NCBI GenBank assembly: GCA_029864785.1
Contig: JAOTST010000074.1
Location: forward strand, 1 to 7,168
DNA from: Chromatiales bacterium
GTDB taxonomy: Bacteria; Pseudomonadota; Gammaproteobacteria; Thiohalomonadales; Thiohalomonadaceae
DNA: 7,168 nucleotides
Direction: 5' to 3'
The stretch's first letter is position 1, and each line of letters opens with the position of its first letter. Made by a program: the position numbers and the translations under genes. The notes under the pieces are model-generated. The model searched no databases and was not told the origin of the DNA. It saw only the letters and a program-made list of their open reading frames with translations. Positions 1-7,091 of this stretch are shown one piece after another.

Positions 1-840
1 AATTTGTAATAGTCCAATGTAGGTAATGGCATCTCTTATAGAGGAAATTTCTCGACGTAGAGCAAAGGTTGCGCAGTTTATATATCGCAGTAGTTTATAA
101 GAGAGGGATACATCTTGAGCAATGAGTTGTTCAATATCTTCAATAGTTGATTTCGGATCATTGATACGCTCTATTAGTTTTAACAGGACAGCGGAATTAC
201 TTCGGGTAACCTCTTTCTTAACGAGATTTGGCCGGTTAAAGAAAAATCCCTGAAATGCATCGAAACCAATCTCTTTACAATATTCGAACTCATCATAATT
301 CTCTATTTTAAAGGCTATCGCCTTGGTTTTAGTATGATGTGAAAGTTCTACAATTTTTTTTAGACTATCTTTATTGGTTGATTGGACATCAACCTTAATG
401 TATTGCACCCGTTTTAATAGAGGAAGTATCTCGGGCGTATAATTAAACTGATCGAGTGCGATTTTATGGCCATTATCAATGAGTGTTAAGAGCTCGTTGA
501 TTAAATCTTGGGTTGGTTCTGTTGTGAGAGGGTACTCTAAAACGGATTGCTCAAGTGATGCAGGAAGATTCGGTACGAGCTCTTTAAAATTGTGGGGTAG
601 ATTAATAAAGGCGAGGCTACTACCAACGATCTGTTCAATTCCCAATTCGAGAAAACTGGTGTTAATTAGGGTTTGGGTTGCCTCAATCCCATCCTTAATT
701 GTCACTGAGTGGCTACCGCTATTGCGAAACAGTAACTCGTAACCGATGGTCTCTAATTGCGTGTTATAGATCGCCTGACGAGCAACGGCTACCTCATCCA
801 TTGGTGAAGCACTGGCTTCGTCATTTGAGTTGTTAGGCAT
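1..840 (-). CDS. EAL-HDOD signalling protein (YuxH-like, degenerate EAL), 3' end cut by window edge
   Basis: The reading frame is open from an ATG at 838-840 to base 1, giving 280 codons; the C-terminus lies outside the window. An in-frame stop at 871-873 with no other start after it fixes the N-terminus. Residues about 18-205 form an EAL-type domain: YELLFR (34-39) in place of the EAL motif, FINLP (78-82), LEYPLT (101-106), ALDQF (128-132), IKVD (148-151) and QGFFF (197-201). The second Asp of the canonical DDFGTG loop is Gln131, and the first Glu of the usual EGVE is Phe, so c-di-GMP hydrolysis is unlikely. From about 213 an HDOD domain begins (SYKLLRYIN 247-255, ISSIRDAITYIG 265-276). The family is the YuxH-like EAL-HDOD group, thought to act as protein-interaction or regulatory modules rather than enzymes. 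It follows argF by 37 bases with no terminator between, so read-through from argDF is possible. No target can be named. The family call is firm; the role is not. Confidence 0.88.
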   Translation of the reverse strand, partial: MPNNSNDEASASPMDEVAVARQAIYNTQLETIGYELLFRNSGSHSVTIKDGIEATQTLINTSFLELGIEQIVGSSLAFINLPHNFKELVPNLPASLEQSVLEYPLTTEPTQDLINELLTLIDNGHKIALDQFNYTPEILPLLKRVQYIKVDVQSTNKDSLKKIVELSHHTKTKAIAFKIENYDEFEYCKEIGFDAFQGFFFNRPNLVKKEVTRSNSAVLLKLIERINDPKSTIEDIEQLIAQDVSLSYKLLRYINCATFALRREISSIRDAITYIGLLQI

Positions 841-877
841 TAAATGAGCATCCGTGCAGCCATTGATTTTTTACTCT

Positions 878-1783
878 TTATTGATTGAGCAGAAATTCGA
901 GCAGTGCTTTTTGAGCGTGAAGGCGATTTTCTGCCTGATCCCATACAACACTTTGCTTGCCATCAATAATGGTTGCAGAGACCTCCTCTTCGCGGTGAGC
1001 CGGTAGACAGTGCATAAAAAGGGCCTCTTTATCGGCTGCGGACATCACCTTGTCATTGACCTGAAAATTAGCAAAGGCGATTTCACGTTTCTTCTGCTCA
1101 TCTTCTTGACCCATGCTCGCCCAGACATCGGTGGTGATCAGATCGGAATCTTCGGAGGCTTGCAAGGTATCGTGCATTAGGGTGACGGAGTTGCCACCGC
1201 TCTTGAGAATTTCGGCATCGGGTTCATAACCTTCAGGACAGGCAATATTAAGGTGAAAACCAAACTGCACCGCTGCATTGATATAGGAGTGGCACATGTT
1301 GTTGCCATCGCCGACATAGGTCACCGTTTTGCCCGCGATGGAACCACGGTGTTGTTCATAGGTTTGTACATCGGCGATCAGCTGGCAGGGGTGGTAGCTG
1401 TCGGTGAGAGCATTAATTACAGGTACCGATGAGTTCTCGGCAAAGGTCTCTACCAGTTCATGGCCGAATGTGCGAATCATCACGATGTCCGCCATGCTGG
1501 AGATCACCTTCGCGGTATCGGGTAGAGGTTCACCACGACCTAGTTGGGTGTCACGGGATGAGAGGAAGAGTGCGTGGCCGCCAAATTGTGCCATTCCAGT
1601 CTCAAATGAGACGCGGGTACGGGTTGATGATTTTTCAAAGATCATCGCCAACACCTTACCCTTAAAGGGTTGGTAGAGTTCACCGTTGTGCTGCATCTCT
1701 CGTAGCTCGGATGCACGTTTGGTGAGTTGAGTTAGCTCTTCAGTTGATAGATCTTTTAAGGTAAGGAAGTGACGGATGGTCAT
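878..1783 (-). CDS. argF: ornithine carbamoyltransferase
   Basis: This 301-residue protein catalyses carbamoyl phosphate plus L-ornithine to citrulline and phosphate in the cytoplasm, the sixth step of arginine synthesis. The carbamoyl-phosphate loop STRTR is at 53-57 and HPCQ at 131-134. The ornithine-side motif DVWASMG is at 219-225, and HCLPAHR, with the catalytic Cys, is at 258-264. All key residues are present and the length is normal for the short anabolic type. The ATG at 1781-1783 has a good ribosome site (GGAGAG) 8 bases upstream, lying inside the last codons of argD, so the two genes are almost certainly co-transcribed and translationally coupled. The EAL-HDOD gene follows after 37 bases. 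The symbol argF rather than argI is conventional for a single copy; a catabolic arcB role is unlikely next to argD. Confidence 0.97.
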   Translation of the reverse strand: MTIRHFLTLKDLSTEELTQLTKRASELREMQHNGELYQPFKGKVLAMIFEKSSTRTRVSFETGMAQFGGHALFLSSRDTQLGRGEPLPDTAKVISSMADIVMIRTFGHELVETFAENSSVPVINALTDSYHPCQLIADVQTYEQHRGSIAGKTVTYVGDGNNMCHSYINAAVQFGFHLNIACPEGYEPDAEILKSGGNSVTLMHDTLQASEDSDLITTDVWASMGQEDEQKKREIAFANFQVNDKVMSAADKEALFMHCLPAHREEEVSATIIDGKQSVVWDQAENRLHAQKALLEFLLNQ

Positions 1784-1788
1784 AGGGA

Positions 1789-2979
1789 TTACTCTCCATC
1801 TGAGACTGAGGTCTCAATAAAATCAAAGACTAGTTGAGTTACTTTTTGCACAATACGCTCTGCCTCTGCATCGCTAATAACGAGCGGGGGTAAAAGCCTG
1901 ATGACAGAATCTGCCGTGACGTTAATGATTAATCCTGCATCAAGTGCCATCTTAACTAGATCTCCGCATGGGCGATCTATCTCAATGCCAATCATCAGAC
2001 CCAATCCACGAATATCCTTAACAAATGCTTGATCACCCAGAGCGAGTTCAAATTCAGTGATCATTTTCAACCCCAGCTCTTCAGTGCGCTGAATGAGGTT
2101 GTTCTCTAAAATGGTTGTCAGAACGGTGTGACCTACACTACAACCGAGAGGATTTCCGCCATAGGTTGTGCCGTGATTACCCGGTTGAAACAGCTCTGCG
2201 GCGACACCGCGTGCGAGACAGGCGCCGATTGGGAAACCATTCCCCAGCCCTTTGGCAAGCGTCATCACATCGGGTTTGATATCGGTGTGCTGGAACGCAA
2301 ACATCTTGCCGGTACGACCGATACCGGTCTGAATCTCATCAAGCATCATCAACCAGTTGTTGTCATCACAGATTTCACGAATACCTTTGAGATAGCTCTC
2401 ATCGGGAACGTTAACCCCCCCTTCTCCCTGAACGGGTTCAACCAGTACTGCGGCGATGTTACTGTTTTTTGACAAGTTTTTGATCGATTCGATATCATCA
2501 TAGGGCACCCGCACAAAGCCTTGAACCAGTGGTTCGAAACCGGCATGAACCTTACGGTTACCTGTTGCAGTTAGAGTTGCCATAGTGCGCCCGTGGAAGC
2601 TGTTCTCCATGACGATAATGGCTGGGTTTTCGATGGACTGTTTGTGCCCATGAAGGCGAGCCAGTTTGATCGCGGCCTCATTGGCCTCAGCACCTGAGTT
2701 ACTGAAGAAGACATTGTCCATGCCACTCTGTTCGATGAGCAGTGCCCCGAGTTGTTCCTGAGCGGGGATGCGAAACAGGTTTGACGTGTGAGTTAGTTTT
2801 GCAGCTTGTGTGCAGATTGTTTCGGTGACGGCGGGGTGTGCGTGACCAAGACCGCAGACGGCGATACCGGCGAGGGCATCAAGATAACTCTTGCCTTCAC
2901 TATCCCAAAGCGTCGCGGACTCACCCTTTACAAAAGAGACGGGGAGCCGTGCATATGTATTCATCAATGGTGCACTCAT
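1789..2979 (-). CDS. argD: acetylornithine aminotransferase (class III PLP enzyme)
   Basis: The 396-residue protein transfers an amino group from glutamate to N-acetylglutamate semialdehyde, giving N-acetylornithine; many ArgD enzymes also serve as succinyldiaminopimelate aminotransferase in lysine synthesis. It belongs to PLP fold-type I, class III. Visible motifs are NSGAEANE (94-101, phosphate binding), FHGRT (128-132), [12 protein letters not shown] (213-224, with the PLP-contacting Asp214 and Gln217), the Schiff-base Lys243 in [11 protein letters not shown], and TTYGGNPL (271-278). The N-terminal block [11 protein letters not shown] is typical of ArgD, supporting the ATG at 2977-2979, which has a weak AGAG site 8 bases upstream. 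The purN terminator lies in the 114-base gap before it, so argD probably begins its own transcription unit with argF 5 bases downstream. A GabT- or AstC-like function is possible by homology but unlikely beside argF. Confidence 0.96.
   Translation of the reverse strand: MSAPLMNTYARLPVSFVKGESATLWDSEGKSYLDALAGIAVCGLGHAHPAVTETICTQAAKLTHTSNLFRIPAQEQLGALLIEQSGMDNVFFSNSGAEANEAAIKLARLHGHKQSIENPAIIVMENSFHGRTMATLTATGNRKVHAGFEPLVQGFVRVPYDDIESIKNLSKNSNIAAVLVEPVQGEGGVNVPDESYLKGIREICDDNNWLMMLDEIQTGIGRTGKMFAFQHTDIKPDVMTLAKGLGNGFPIGACLARGVAAELFQPGNHGTTYGGNPLGCSVGHTVLTTILENNLIQRTEELGLKMITEFELALGDQAFVKDIRGLGLMIGIEIDRPCGDLVKMALDAGLIINVTADSVIRLLPPLVISDAEAERIVQKVTQLVFDFIETSVSDGE
1792..1797 (-). promoter_or_regulatory. 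argF ribosome binding site inside argD
   Basis: On the minus strand GGAGAG stands 8 bases before the argF ATG. It is read as the last Gly-Glu codons of argD directly before its TAA stop. Ribosomes finishing argD therefore arrive at the argF start, which implies coupled translation. Confidence 0.75.
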
Positions 2980-3010
2980 GAAGAAAACTCTGTTAATTTA
3001 TTGTTATTTC

Positions 3011-3045
3011 AAAAATGAAAAAGGCAGTCATATAAGACTACCTTT
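3011..3045 (-). terminator. intrinsic terminator after purN
   Basis: Read on the minus strand, bases 3045-3036 (AAAGGTAGTC) pair with 3029-3020 (GACTGCCTTT) to give a 10-bp stem with one G-U pair and a 6-base loop. A U5 run follows, then after C and A a second U5. The G-U pair becomes a C-A mismatch on the plus strand, so the hairpin favours minus-strand transcripts. It ends the purM-purN transcript about 50 bases after the purN stop. It also lies downstream of a possible argD promoter. Confidence 0.85.
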
Positions 3046-3060
3046 CTGCGCAAGGGGGGG

Positions 3061-3089
3061 ATTTTACCGGCTCATCAATAGGTGTGCAA
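3061..3089 (-). promoter_or_regulatory. candidate sigma-70 promoter for argD-argF
   Basis: On the minus strand a -35-like TTGCAC (3084-3089, 3 of 6 matches) is separated by exactly 17 bases from TAAAAT (3061-3066, 5 of 6 matches). Transcription would begin near 3051-3054, inside or just after a run of seven C residues. It is the best-spaced candidate in the purN-argD gap, but the -35 is weak, and the transcript would have to pass the terminator hairpin to reach argD. I saw nothing better between the hairpin and argD. Confidence 0.3.
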
Positions 3090-3093
3090 ACCC

Positions 3094-3723
3094 TTAAATG
3101 GCGATATTTTTACCGTCTAACAGGGCGTGACCATCGTTTAACTGCAAACGGGCTGTGGCAAACCAGCCGATGGCTTGGGTGAATATCTGATGCTCCCGTT
3201 CGAGGACGCGTGCGGCCAGCTCATCGGTACTATCGTCATCATAGACAGGCACTCGTGCCTGGCTGATTATTGGACCGGCATCGATCTCTGGCACCACAAA
3301 ATGGACGGTACAACCCGCCTCGCTATCACCTGCTTCGATGGCACGTTGGTGGGTGTTAAGTCCTTTATGTCTAGGGAGCAGGGAAGGATGGATATTGATC
3401 ATCTTTCCAAGATAGTGCTCAACAAATGGAGCGCTCAAGATACGCATAAATCCCGCCAAAACAACAAGTTGCGGGTTCTGTTCATCGATAAGCTGCTGTA
3501 GTGCCCTGCCGTATGCTTCGCGGTTTTCAAAACCACTATATGGGAGTGTGAAGGTCCTTAGTCCCGCCTTCTGTGCCCGTTCAAGGCCGTAGGCATCGAC
3601 TTTATCGCTAATGACGGCCTCAATGGTGACGGGGAGTTCGCCCTTGGCTGTCGCATCAATGATTGCTTGTAGATTGGTGCCGCCCCCTGAGATGAGGACG
3701 ACAATTGGCATCTTTGGGGGCAT
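3094..3723 (-). CDS. purN: phosphoribosylglycinamide formyltransferase (GAR transformylase 1)
   Basis: PurN moves the formyl group of 10-formyltetrahydrofolate to GAR, the third step of IMP synthesis, in the cytoplasm. From the ATG at 3723 it has 209 residues. It shows the phosphate-binding loop SGGGTNLQAII (11-21), LAGFMRIL (88-95), the catalytic pair Asn110 and His112 in NIHPSLLP, and catalytic Asp148 in EIDAGPI. Three starts are possible: GTG at 3732, ATG at 3723 and ATG at 3711. Counted from 3711 the catalytic residues fall at 106, 108 and 144, exactly the E. coli numbering. However, 3723 has the slightly better ribosome context (GGA upstream), so it is used here with reservation. The gene follows purM by 20 bases, which makes a purMN operon, and a strong terminator follows it. 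Confidence 0.95.
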   Translation of the reverse strand: MPPKMPIVVLISGGGTNLQAIIDATAKGELPVTIEAVISDKVDAYGLERAQKAGLRTFTLPYSGFENREAYGRALQQLIDEQNPQLVVLAGFMRILSAPFVEHYLGKMINIHPSLLPRHKGLNTHQRAIEAGDSEAGCTVHFVVPEIDAGPIISQARVPVYDDDSTDELAARVLEREHQIFTQAIGWFATARLQLNDGHALLDGKNIAI

Positions 3724-3743
3724 TTTGTCCACGGGTTGAAGCT

Positions 3744-4793
3744 CTAGTTAATGATAACTTCGGTGGTCTCAGCACCGCTTTCAATCGCGCCAATAATCAC
3801 TGGAGATTCACCCTCGGCACGCAGTACCTCAAGTGCCTGATCGCTATCGGCTGCACTCACGGCGAGCACCATGCCGATACCGCAGTTAAAGGTGCGATAC
3901 ATCTCGCTATCTTCGATATTACCCTGCTCCTGTAGCCAGTCGAATACTGCGGGACGGTTCCAGCTCTTCGAGTCGATAATGGCGCGGGTTCCTTCGGGGA
4001 GCACCCGTGGCAGGTTCTCGGGCAGGCCACCGCCAGTGATGTGGGCGAGGGCGTGTACATCAACTTGCTCGAACAGTGTCAGTAGTGACTTTACATAGAT
4101 GCGGGTTGGCTCGAGTAGCTGCTCACCCAGCGGTGCGCCGGCCAGATCGTCCGTCAGGCTGGCTCCTGAGTGTTCCAGTACTTTGCGAACCAGTGAATAG
4201 CCGTTGGAGTGGCAGCCGGAGGAGGGGAGACCGATCAGCACATCACCTGCGGCAACCTTGGTGCCATCAATGACCTTGCTCTTATCGACAATACCGACAC
4301 AGAATCCGGCCATGTCGTAATCGCCCGGTTGGTACATACCGGGCATTTCGGCAGTCTCACCACCGGTGAGGGCGCAACCCGAAAGCAGGCAGCCATCGGC
4401 TATTCCTTTCACCACATCGGTTGCCTCGGTGATAGAGAGCTTGCCGGTGGCGTAGTAGTCGAGGAAGAAGAGTGGTTCGGCACCCTGCACAATCAGGTCG
4501 TTGACGCACATTGCCACTAGGTCGATACCGATGGTGTCGTGCTTCTCCATCATCATTGCTAGTTTCAGTTTTGTTCCCACACCATCGGTGCCGGCGACCA
4601 GCACTGGATTTTTGTAGCGATCGAGAGGAATCTCGAAGAGGGCTCCAAATCCACCCAGACCACCGAGTACCTCGGGGCGTTGTGTGCGTTTGGCGTGGGG
4701 TTTGATGTGCTCAATCAGCTCATTTCCGGCATCAATATCGACGCCCGCATCGCGGTAACTTAAACCTTTTGATTTTGAATCTTTTGAAGACAC
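3744..4793 (-). CDS. purM: phosphoribosylformylglycinamidine cyclo-ligase (AIR synthase)
   Basis: PurM closes the imidazole ring using ATP, turning FGAM into AIR, the fifth step of purine synthesis, in the cytoplasm. The 349-residue protein matches the E. coli enzyme (about 345) from end to end. It has [14 protein letters not shown] (11-24), [11 protein letters not shown] (46-56), the ATP-site segment [12 protein letters not shown] (68-79), [20 protein letters not shown] (94-113), [11 protein letters not shown] (144-154), [10 protein letters not shown] (195-204) and the C-terminal [10 protein letters not shown] (299-308). The start is GTG at 4791-4793, chosen because AGGAG lies 9 bases upstream and the N-terminus then agrees with homologues; the next start would lose conserved sequence. 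purN follows by 20 bases. It is transcribed away from the DUF2066 gene across a 164-base divergent region. Confidence 0.97.
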   Translation of the reverse strand: MSSKDSKSKGLSYRDAGVDIDAGNELIEHIKPHAKRTQRPEVLGGLGGFGALFEIPLDRYKNPVLVAGTDGVGTKLKLAMMMEKHDTIGIDLVAMCVNDLIVQGAEPLFFLDYYATGKLSITEATDVVKGIADGCLLSGCALTGGETAEMPGMYQPGDYDMAGFCVGIVDKSKVIDGTKVAAGDVLIGLPSSGCHSNGYSLVRKVLEHSGASLTDDLAGAPLGEQLLEPTRIYVKSLLTLFEQVDVHALAHITGGGLPENLPRVLPEGTRAIIDSKSWNRPAVFDWLQEQGNIEDSEMYRTFNCGIGMVLAVSAADSDQALEVLRAEGESPVIIGAIESGAETTEVIIN

Positions 4794-4802
4794 CCGAAAC
4801 AG

Positions 4803-4807
4803 CTCCT
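4803..4807 (-). promoter_or_regulatory. purM ribosome binding site fixing a GTG start
   Basis: AGGAG on the minus strand stands 9 bases before the GTG at 4793. It is the strongest ribosome site in the region and supports a GTG start for purM. Confidence 0.8.
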
Positions 4808-4841
4808 AAATAAAATTTGGCATGATGTAAATTTTGGCGGT

Positions 4842-4868
4842 CATTCTATCATCGTGAGGGGTAGAATG
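4842..4868. repeat. inverted repeat in the purM/DUF2066 divergent region
   Basis: CATTCTA (4842-4848) and TAGAATG (4862-4868) are perfect 7-bp inverted arms separated by 13 bases. The left arm contains the possible purM -10 hexamer. No U-run follows on either strand, so it is not a terminator; it may be a regulator site or chance. It does not match the E. coli PurR box. Confidence 0.45.
4843..4851 (-). promoter_or_regulatory. candidate extended -10 promoter for purM-purN
   Basis: The minus strand reads TGATAGAAT, a TGn-extended -10 with 5 of 6 matches to TATAAT. Transcription would begin near 4836, about 43 bases before the GTG start. The -35 position 17 bases upstream reads AGCCAT, which is poor, as extended -10 promoters can tolerate. 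Its hexamer overlaps one arm of an inverted repeat. The assignment rests on sequence match only. Confidence 0.35.
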
Positions 4869-4957
4869 GCTGGCATATTTTATCTTTTGATGTAAAACTT
4901 TTGATGATTTTACCCTGATACTTGACTTGCCGCGTCTCACTGCTTAGCGTGCCCTCC

Positions 4958-6037
4958 ATGAAATTACTCTTTACAACTTTGATTATCTGCATCTTTTGGA
5001 TGACTCCGATCTCTGCGGCGAACGTAGCTAAGCTCTATGAGACAGTGGTTAAGGTTGATGACCAGAGCCGAAAAAGTCGCCAGGAAGCGATGCAGAGTGC
5101 GCTACGTAGTGTTCTTATTAAGGTGAGTGGTTCAGTGGTGGTGCCTAATGCCCCAGAGATGGATAGCACGATCGCCAAGGCCTCGCGCTTTGTTCAACAG
5201 TACCGTTATCAGAAGGGGGAGCCGATTACCGTTGATGGTATCCAGCAGCCGACAATAGCTCTTTGGATTCGTTTCGATCAGAGCACGATCGAGAAGATCT
5301 TGAAAAAGGGTAATTTTCCTATTTGGGGTGAGGCACGTCCACTGGTGCTGATCTGGTTGGCGGTTGAACAGAATGGTGAACGACTACTGGTAGGAGAGAG
5401 TGATCGTGGACTCGCCAGAACCATTCTTGAAAAGGAGGCCACTCAACGGGGTATTCCCATTAAGTTACCCCTGCTTGATGAGGTGGATCAGCAACAGCTC
5501 ACAGCGGTTGATATATGGGGACAGTTTGAGGAGAAAATTGCTTCTACTGCTGCAAGGTACGGAGCCCAAGCGGTGTTGACAGGTCGTCTTTTTCCCATCG
5601 ATGGGGGGCATTGGCAGGTGTATTGGGATCTCTATCGAAGCGGTGAACACACCCACTGGCAGTCACAGGGTACTATTGTTGAACTTCTTCTCTCTGTAGG
5701 TGTTGATGGAGCTGCAGACCGAATGGCTGAACAGTTTGCTCTTAACTATGGAGCCGAGAGTGGCCGAATCGAGTTGGTCATTAATGGTATTGAATCTTTT
5801 CCTCAATTTGATTCAATTATGGGCTATTTGACTGCGCTCAATGGAGTTAAGCGGGTTATCCTCTCCTCGGTGATGGGCAATAAGGCGTACTTCTCTATTG
5901 AGGCAGAGGGTGGGGTTGATGCGATAAAACAGCGGATCGCTCTGGGTAAGCGGTTGAGTTATCTCGAACCCGCTACGGAGGGTGTCGATGTTAATAGTGC
6001 GCAGCATTCTAATACGATTAATTACCAGTTGAGATAG
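4958..6037 (+). CDS. secreted DUF2066 family protein of unknown function
   Basis: The 359-residue protein begins with a signal peptide: MKLL, a hydrophobic stretch to about 18, then PISAAN, with cleavage likely after Ala20 or Ala21. There is no lipobox, so it is probably periplasmic or exported. The mature N-terminus carries the block ETVVKVDDQSRKSRQEAMQS (28-47) followed by ALRSVLIKVSG, which I associate with DUF2066. The C-terminal part (about 269-335) has an alternating strand-helix pattern (RIELVINGI, YLTALNGVKRVIL, LGKRLSYL) like a small alpha/beta domain. No catalytic motif is visible. The frame extends up to a TTG at 4922, but the ATG at 4958 is preferred because the signal peptide begins there; neither has a good ribosome site. 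The gene diverges from purM and is followed 10 bases later by the AI-2E-family gene, so the two are probably co-transcribed. The function is not known to me. Confidence 0.85.
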   Translation: MKLLFTTLIICIFWMTPISAANVAKLYETVVKVDDQSRKSRQEAMQSALRSVLIKVSGSVVVPNAPEMDSTIAKASRFVQQYRYQKGEPITVDGIQQPTIALWIRFDQSTIEKILKKGNFPIWGEARPLVLIWLAVEQNGERLLVGESDRGLARTILEKEATQRGIPIKLPLLDEVDQQQLTAVDIWGQFEEKIASTAARYGAQAVLTGRLFPIDGGHWQVYWDLYRSGEHTHWQSQGTIVELLLSVGVDGAADRMAEQFALNYGAESGRIELVINGIESFPQFDSIMGYLTALNGVKRVILSSVMGNKAYFSIEAEGGVDAIKQRIALGKRLSYLEPATEGVDVNSAQHSNTINYQLR

Positions 6038-6047
6038 AGATGTGACA

Positions 6048-7091
6048 ATGGCGAATGACCGCTGGTTCTGGATGGCTTTGGTTGCGGTTACAGGTTATCT
6101 CTTGTACCTGCTTTCACCGGTTTTAACGCCATTCCTGGTGGGGGCAATTCTTGCCTATATCGCTGATCCATTAACGGATCGACTGGAGCTTAAAGGTCTT
6201 TCCAGAGATCGGGCGGTGCTGTTGGTATTCTCTGTGTTAACGTTTTTGGGGCTGGCAATGCTCGTTGTTTTGGTTCCATTAATTCAGCAACAACTGACTC
6301 TCTTTATTAGTAAATTACCTCACTATATCAACTGGTTACAGAAAGAGGGTATTCCTGCACTCCAGCAAAGTCTCCCTTTTGGGCTAGATTTTAATGCGGT
6401 GCTTGAACAGCTAAAACAGCAGGTTGAGGGCGGTGGCAAGGCGGTCTTCTCGGTTATATCTGTTCTTTCTCAATCGGGGATCACCCTGTTGGGGTGGCTA
6501 GCCAATCTATTGCTTATTCCCTTGGTCAGTTTCTATCTGCTGCGTGATTGGGATCCCTTTGTGGCTCACATTCACCAATTGGTGCCTCGGAAACATGCCG
6601 ATGTAGTTGCTAAGCTGGCGCGTGAGTCAGATGATGTTCTGGCCAATTTTTTCCGAGGCCAGTTGATGGTGATGTCTGTTCTTGCCGCGATCTATACCGT
6701 TGGTCTCTGGATAGTTGGTTTAGAATTTTCCCTATTGATTGGCTTGACTGCAGGGATGATCAGTTTTGTACCCTATCTGGGACTTATTGTCGGAATGGTG
6801 ATTGCGGCGATTGCTGCTGTGATGCAGTTCCATGAACTGGCACCTGTTCTCTACGTCGCGATCATCTTTGGTGGAGCGCAACTGCTTGAAGGTTTTGTAC
6901 TGACTCCACTACTGCTTGGAGACAAGATTGGTCTGCATCCGGTGGTGGTGATCTTTGCGGTGTTGGCGGGTGGAGAGCTATTTGGTTTCTTTGGCGTGCT
7001 ACTGGCATTGCCGGTGGCGGCAGTTGTGATGGTGCTATTGCGTCATAGCCATCAGCACTATCTTCGTAGTGAGCTCTACTCCAGTGAATAG
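6048..7091 (+). CDS. AI-2E family (PerM/UPF0118-type) polytopic inner-membrane protein
   Basis: The 347-residue hydrophobic protein has membrane segments at roughly 8-38 (one or two), 56-80, 145-165, 207-225, 227-255, 265-288 and 298-330. A large soluble loop lies at about 81-140, and a charged stretch RDWDP to FFRGQ at 166-205. The family motifs ISFVPYLG (238-245), LTPLLLGDKIGLHPV (285-299) and LAGGELFGFFGVLLALPVAA (306-325) are clear. The family is named for a proposed AI-2 exporter (TqsA) but includes presumed permeases and ion antiporters, so the substrate here is unknown. The ATG at 6048 has AGAGA 7 bases upstream and is preferred to the GTG at 6042. The gene follows DUF2066 by 10 bases and overlaps the start of hda, consistent with one transcript. 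No tie to quorum sensing is visible. Confidence 0.93.
   Translation: MANDRWFWMALVAVTGYLLYLLSPVLTPFLVGAILAYIADPLTDRLELKGLSRDRAVLLVFSVLTFLGLAMLVVLVPLIQQQLTLFISKLPHYINWLQKEGIPALQQSLPFGLDFNAVLEQLKQQVEGGGKAVFSVISVLSQSGITLLGWLANLLLIPLVSFYLLRDWDPFVAHIHQLVPRKHADVVAKLARESDDVLANFFRGQLMVMSVLAAIYTVGLWIVGLEFSLLIGLTAGMISFVPYLGLIVGMVIAAIAAVMQFHELAPVLYVAIIFGGAQLLEGFVLTPLLLGDKIGLHPVVVIFAVLAGGELFGFFGVLLALPVAAVVMVLLRHSHQHYLRSELYSSE

Noticed and set aside
479..742. 87-codon plus-strand frame near the left end
   Set aside because: It is antisense to the EAL-HDOD gene, which has clear domain motifs through the same stretch.
840..863. 7-codon minus-strand frame whose stop overlaps the EAL-HDOD start
   Set aside because: It is too short and lacks a ribosome site; a TAATG overlap is easily met by chance.
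1404..1676. Plus-strand open frames opposite argF
   Set aside because: They lie wholly antisense to a gene with complete catalytic motifs and have no recognisable domains or ribosome sites; they are shadows.
2128..2546. Open frames overlapping argD on both strands
   Set aside because: The argD frame carries every class III aminotransferase motif here; the others have no family features.
2980..3017. ArgR-type (ARG box) operator before argD
   Set aside because: The stretch is AT-rich but shows no convincing TGAAT/ATTCA inverted pair.
2993..3031. 12-codon minus-strand frame between the purN terminator and argD, considered as an arginine leader peptide
   Set aside because: It has no arginine codons and begins within the terminator hairpin, so it does not fit a classical arginine attenuator.
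3175..4705. Several plus-strand frames opposite purN and purM, and a second minus-strand frame inside purM
   Set aside because: All overlap strongly conserved purine genes, and their products have low-complexity or unusual composition.
4922..4957. TTG start extending the DUF2066 protein by 12 residues
   Set aside because: The signal peptide begins naturally at the ATG at 4958, and the added residues would place a polar stretch before it with no ribosome site.
4794..4957. PurR operator in the purM control region
   Set aside because: No match to the enteric GCAAACGTTTGC core was seen.
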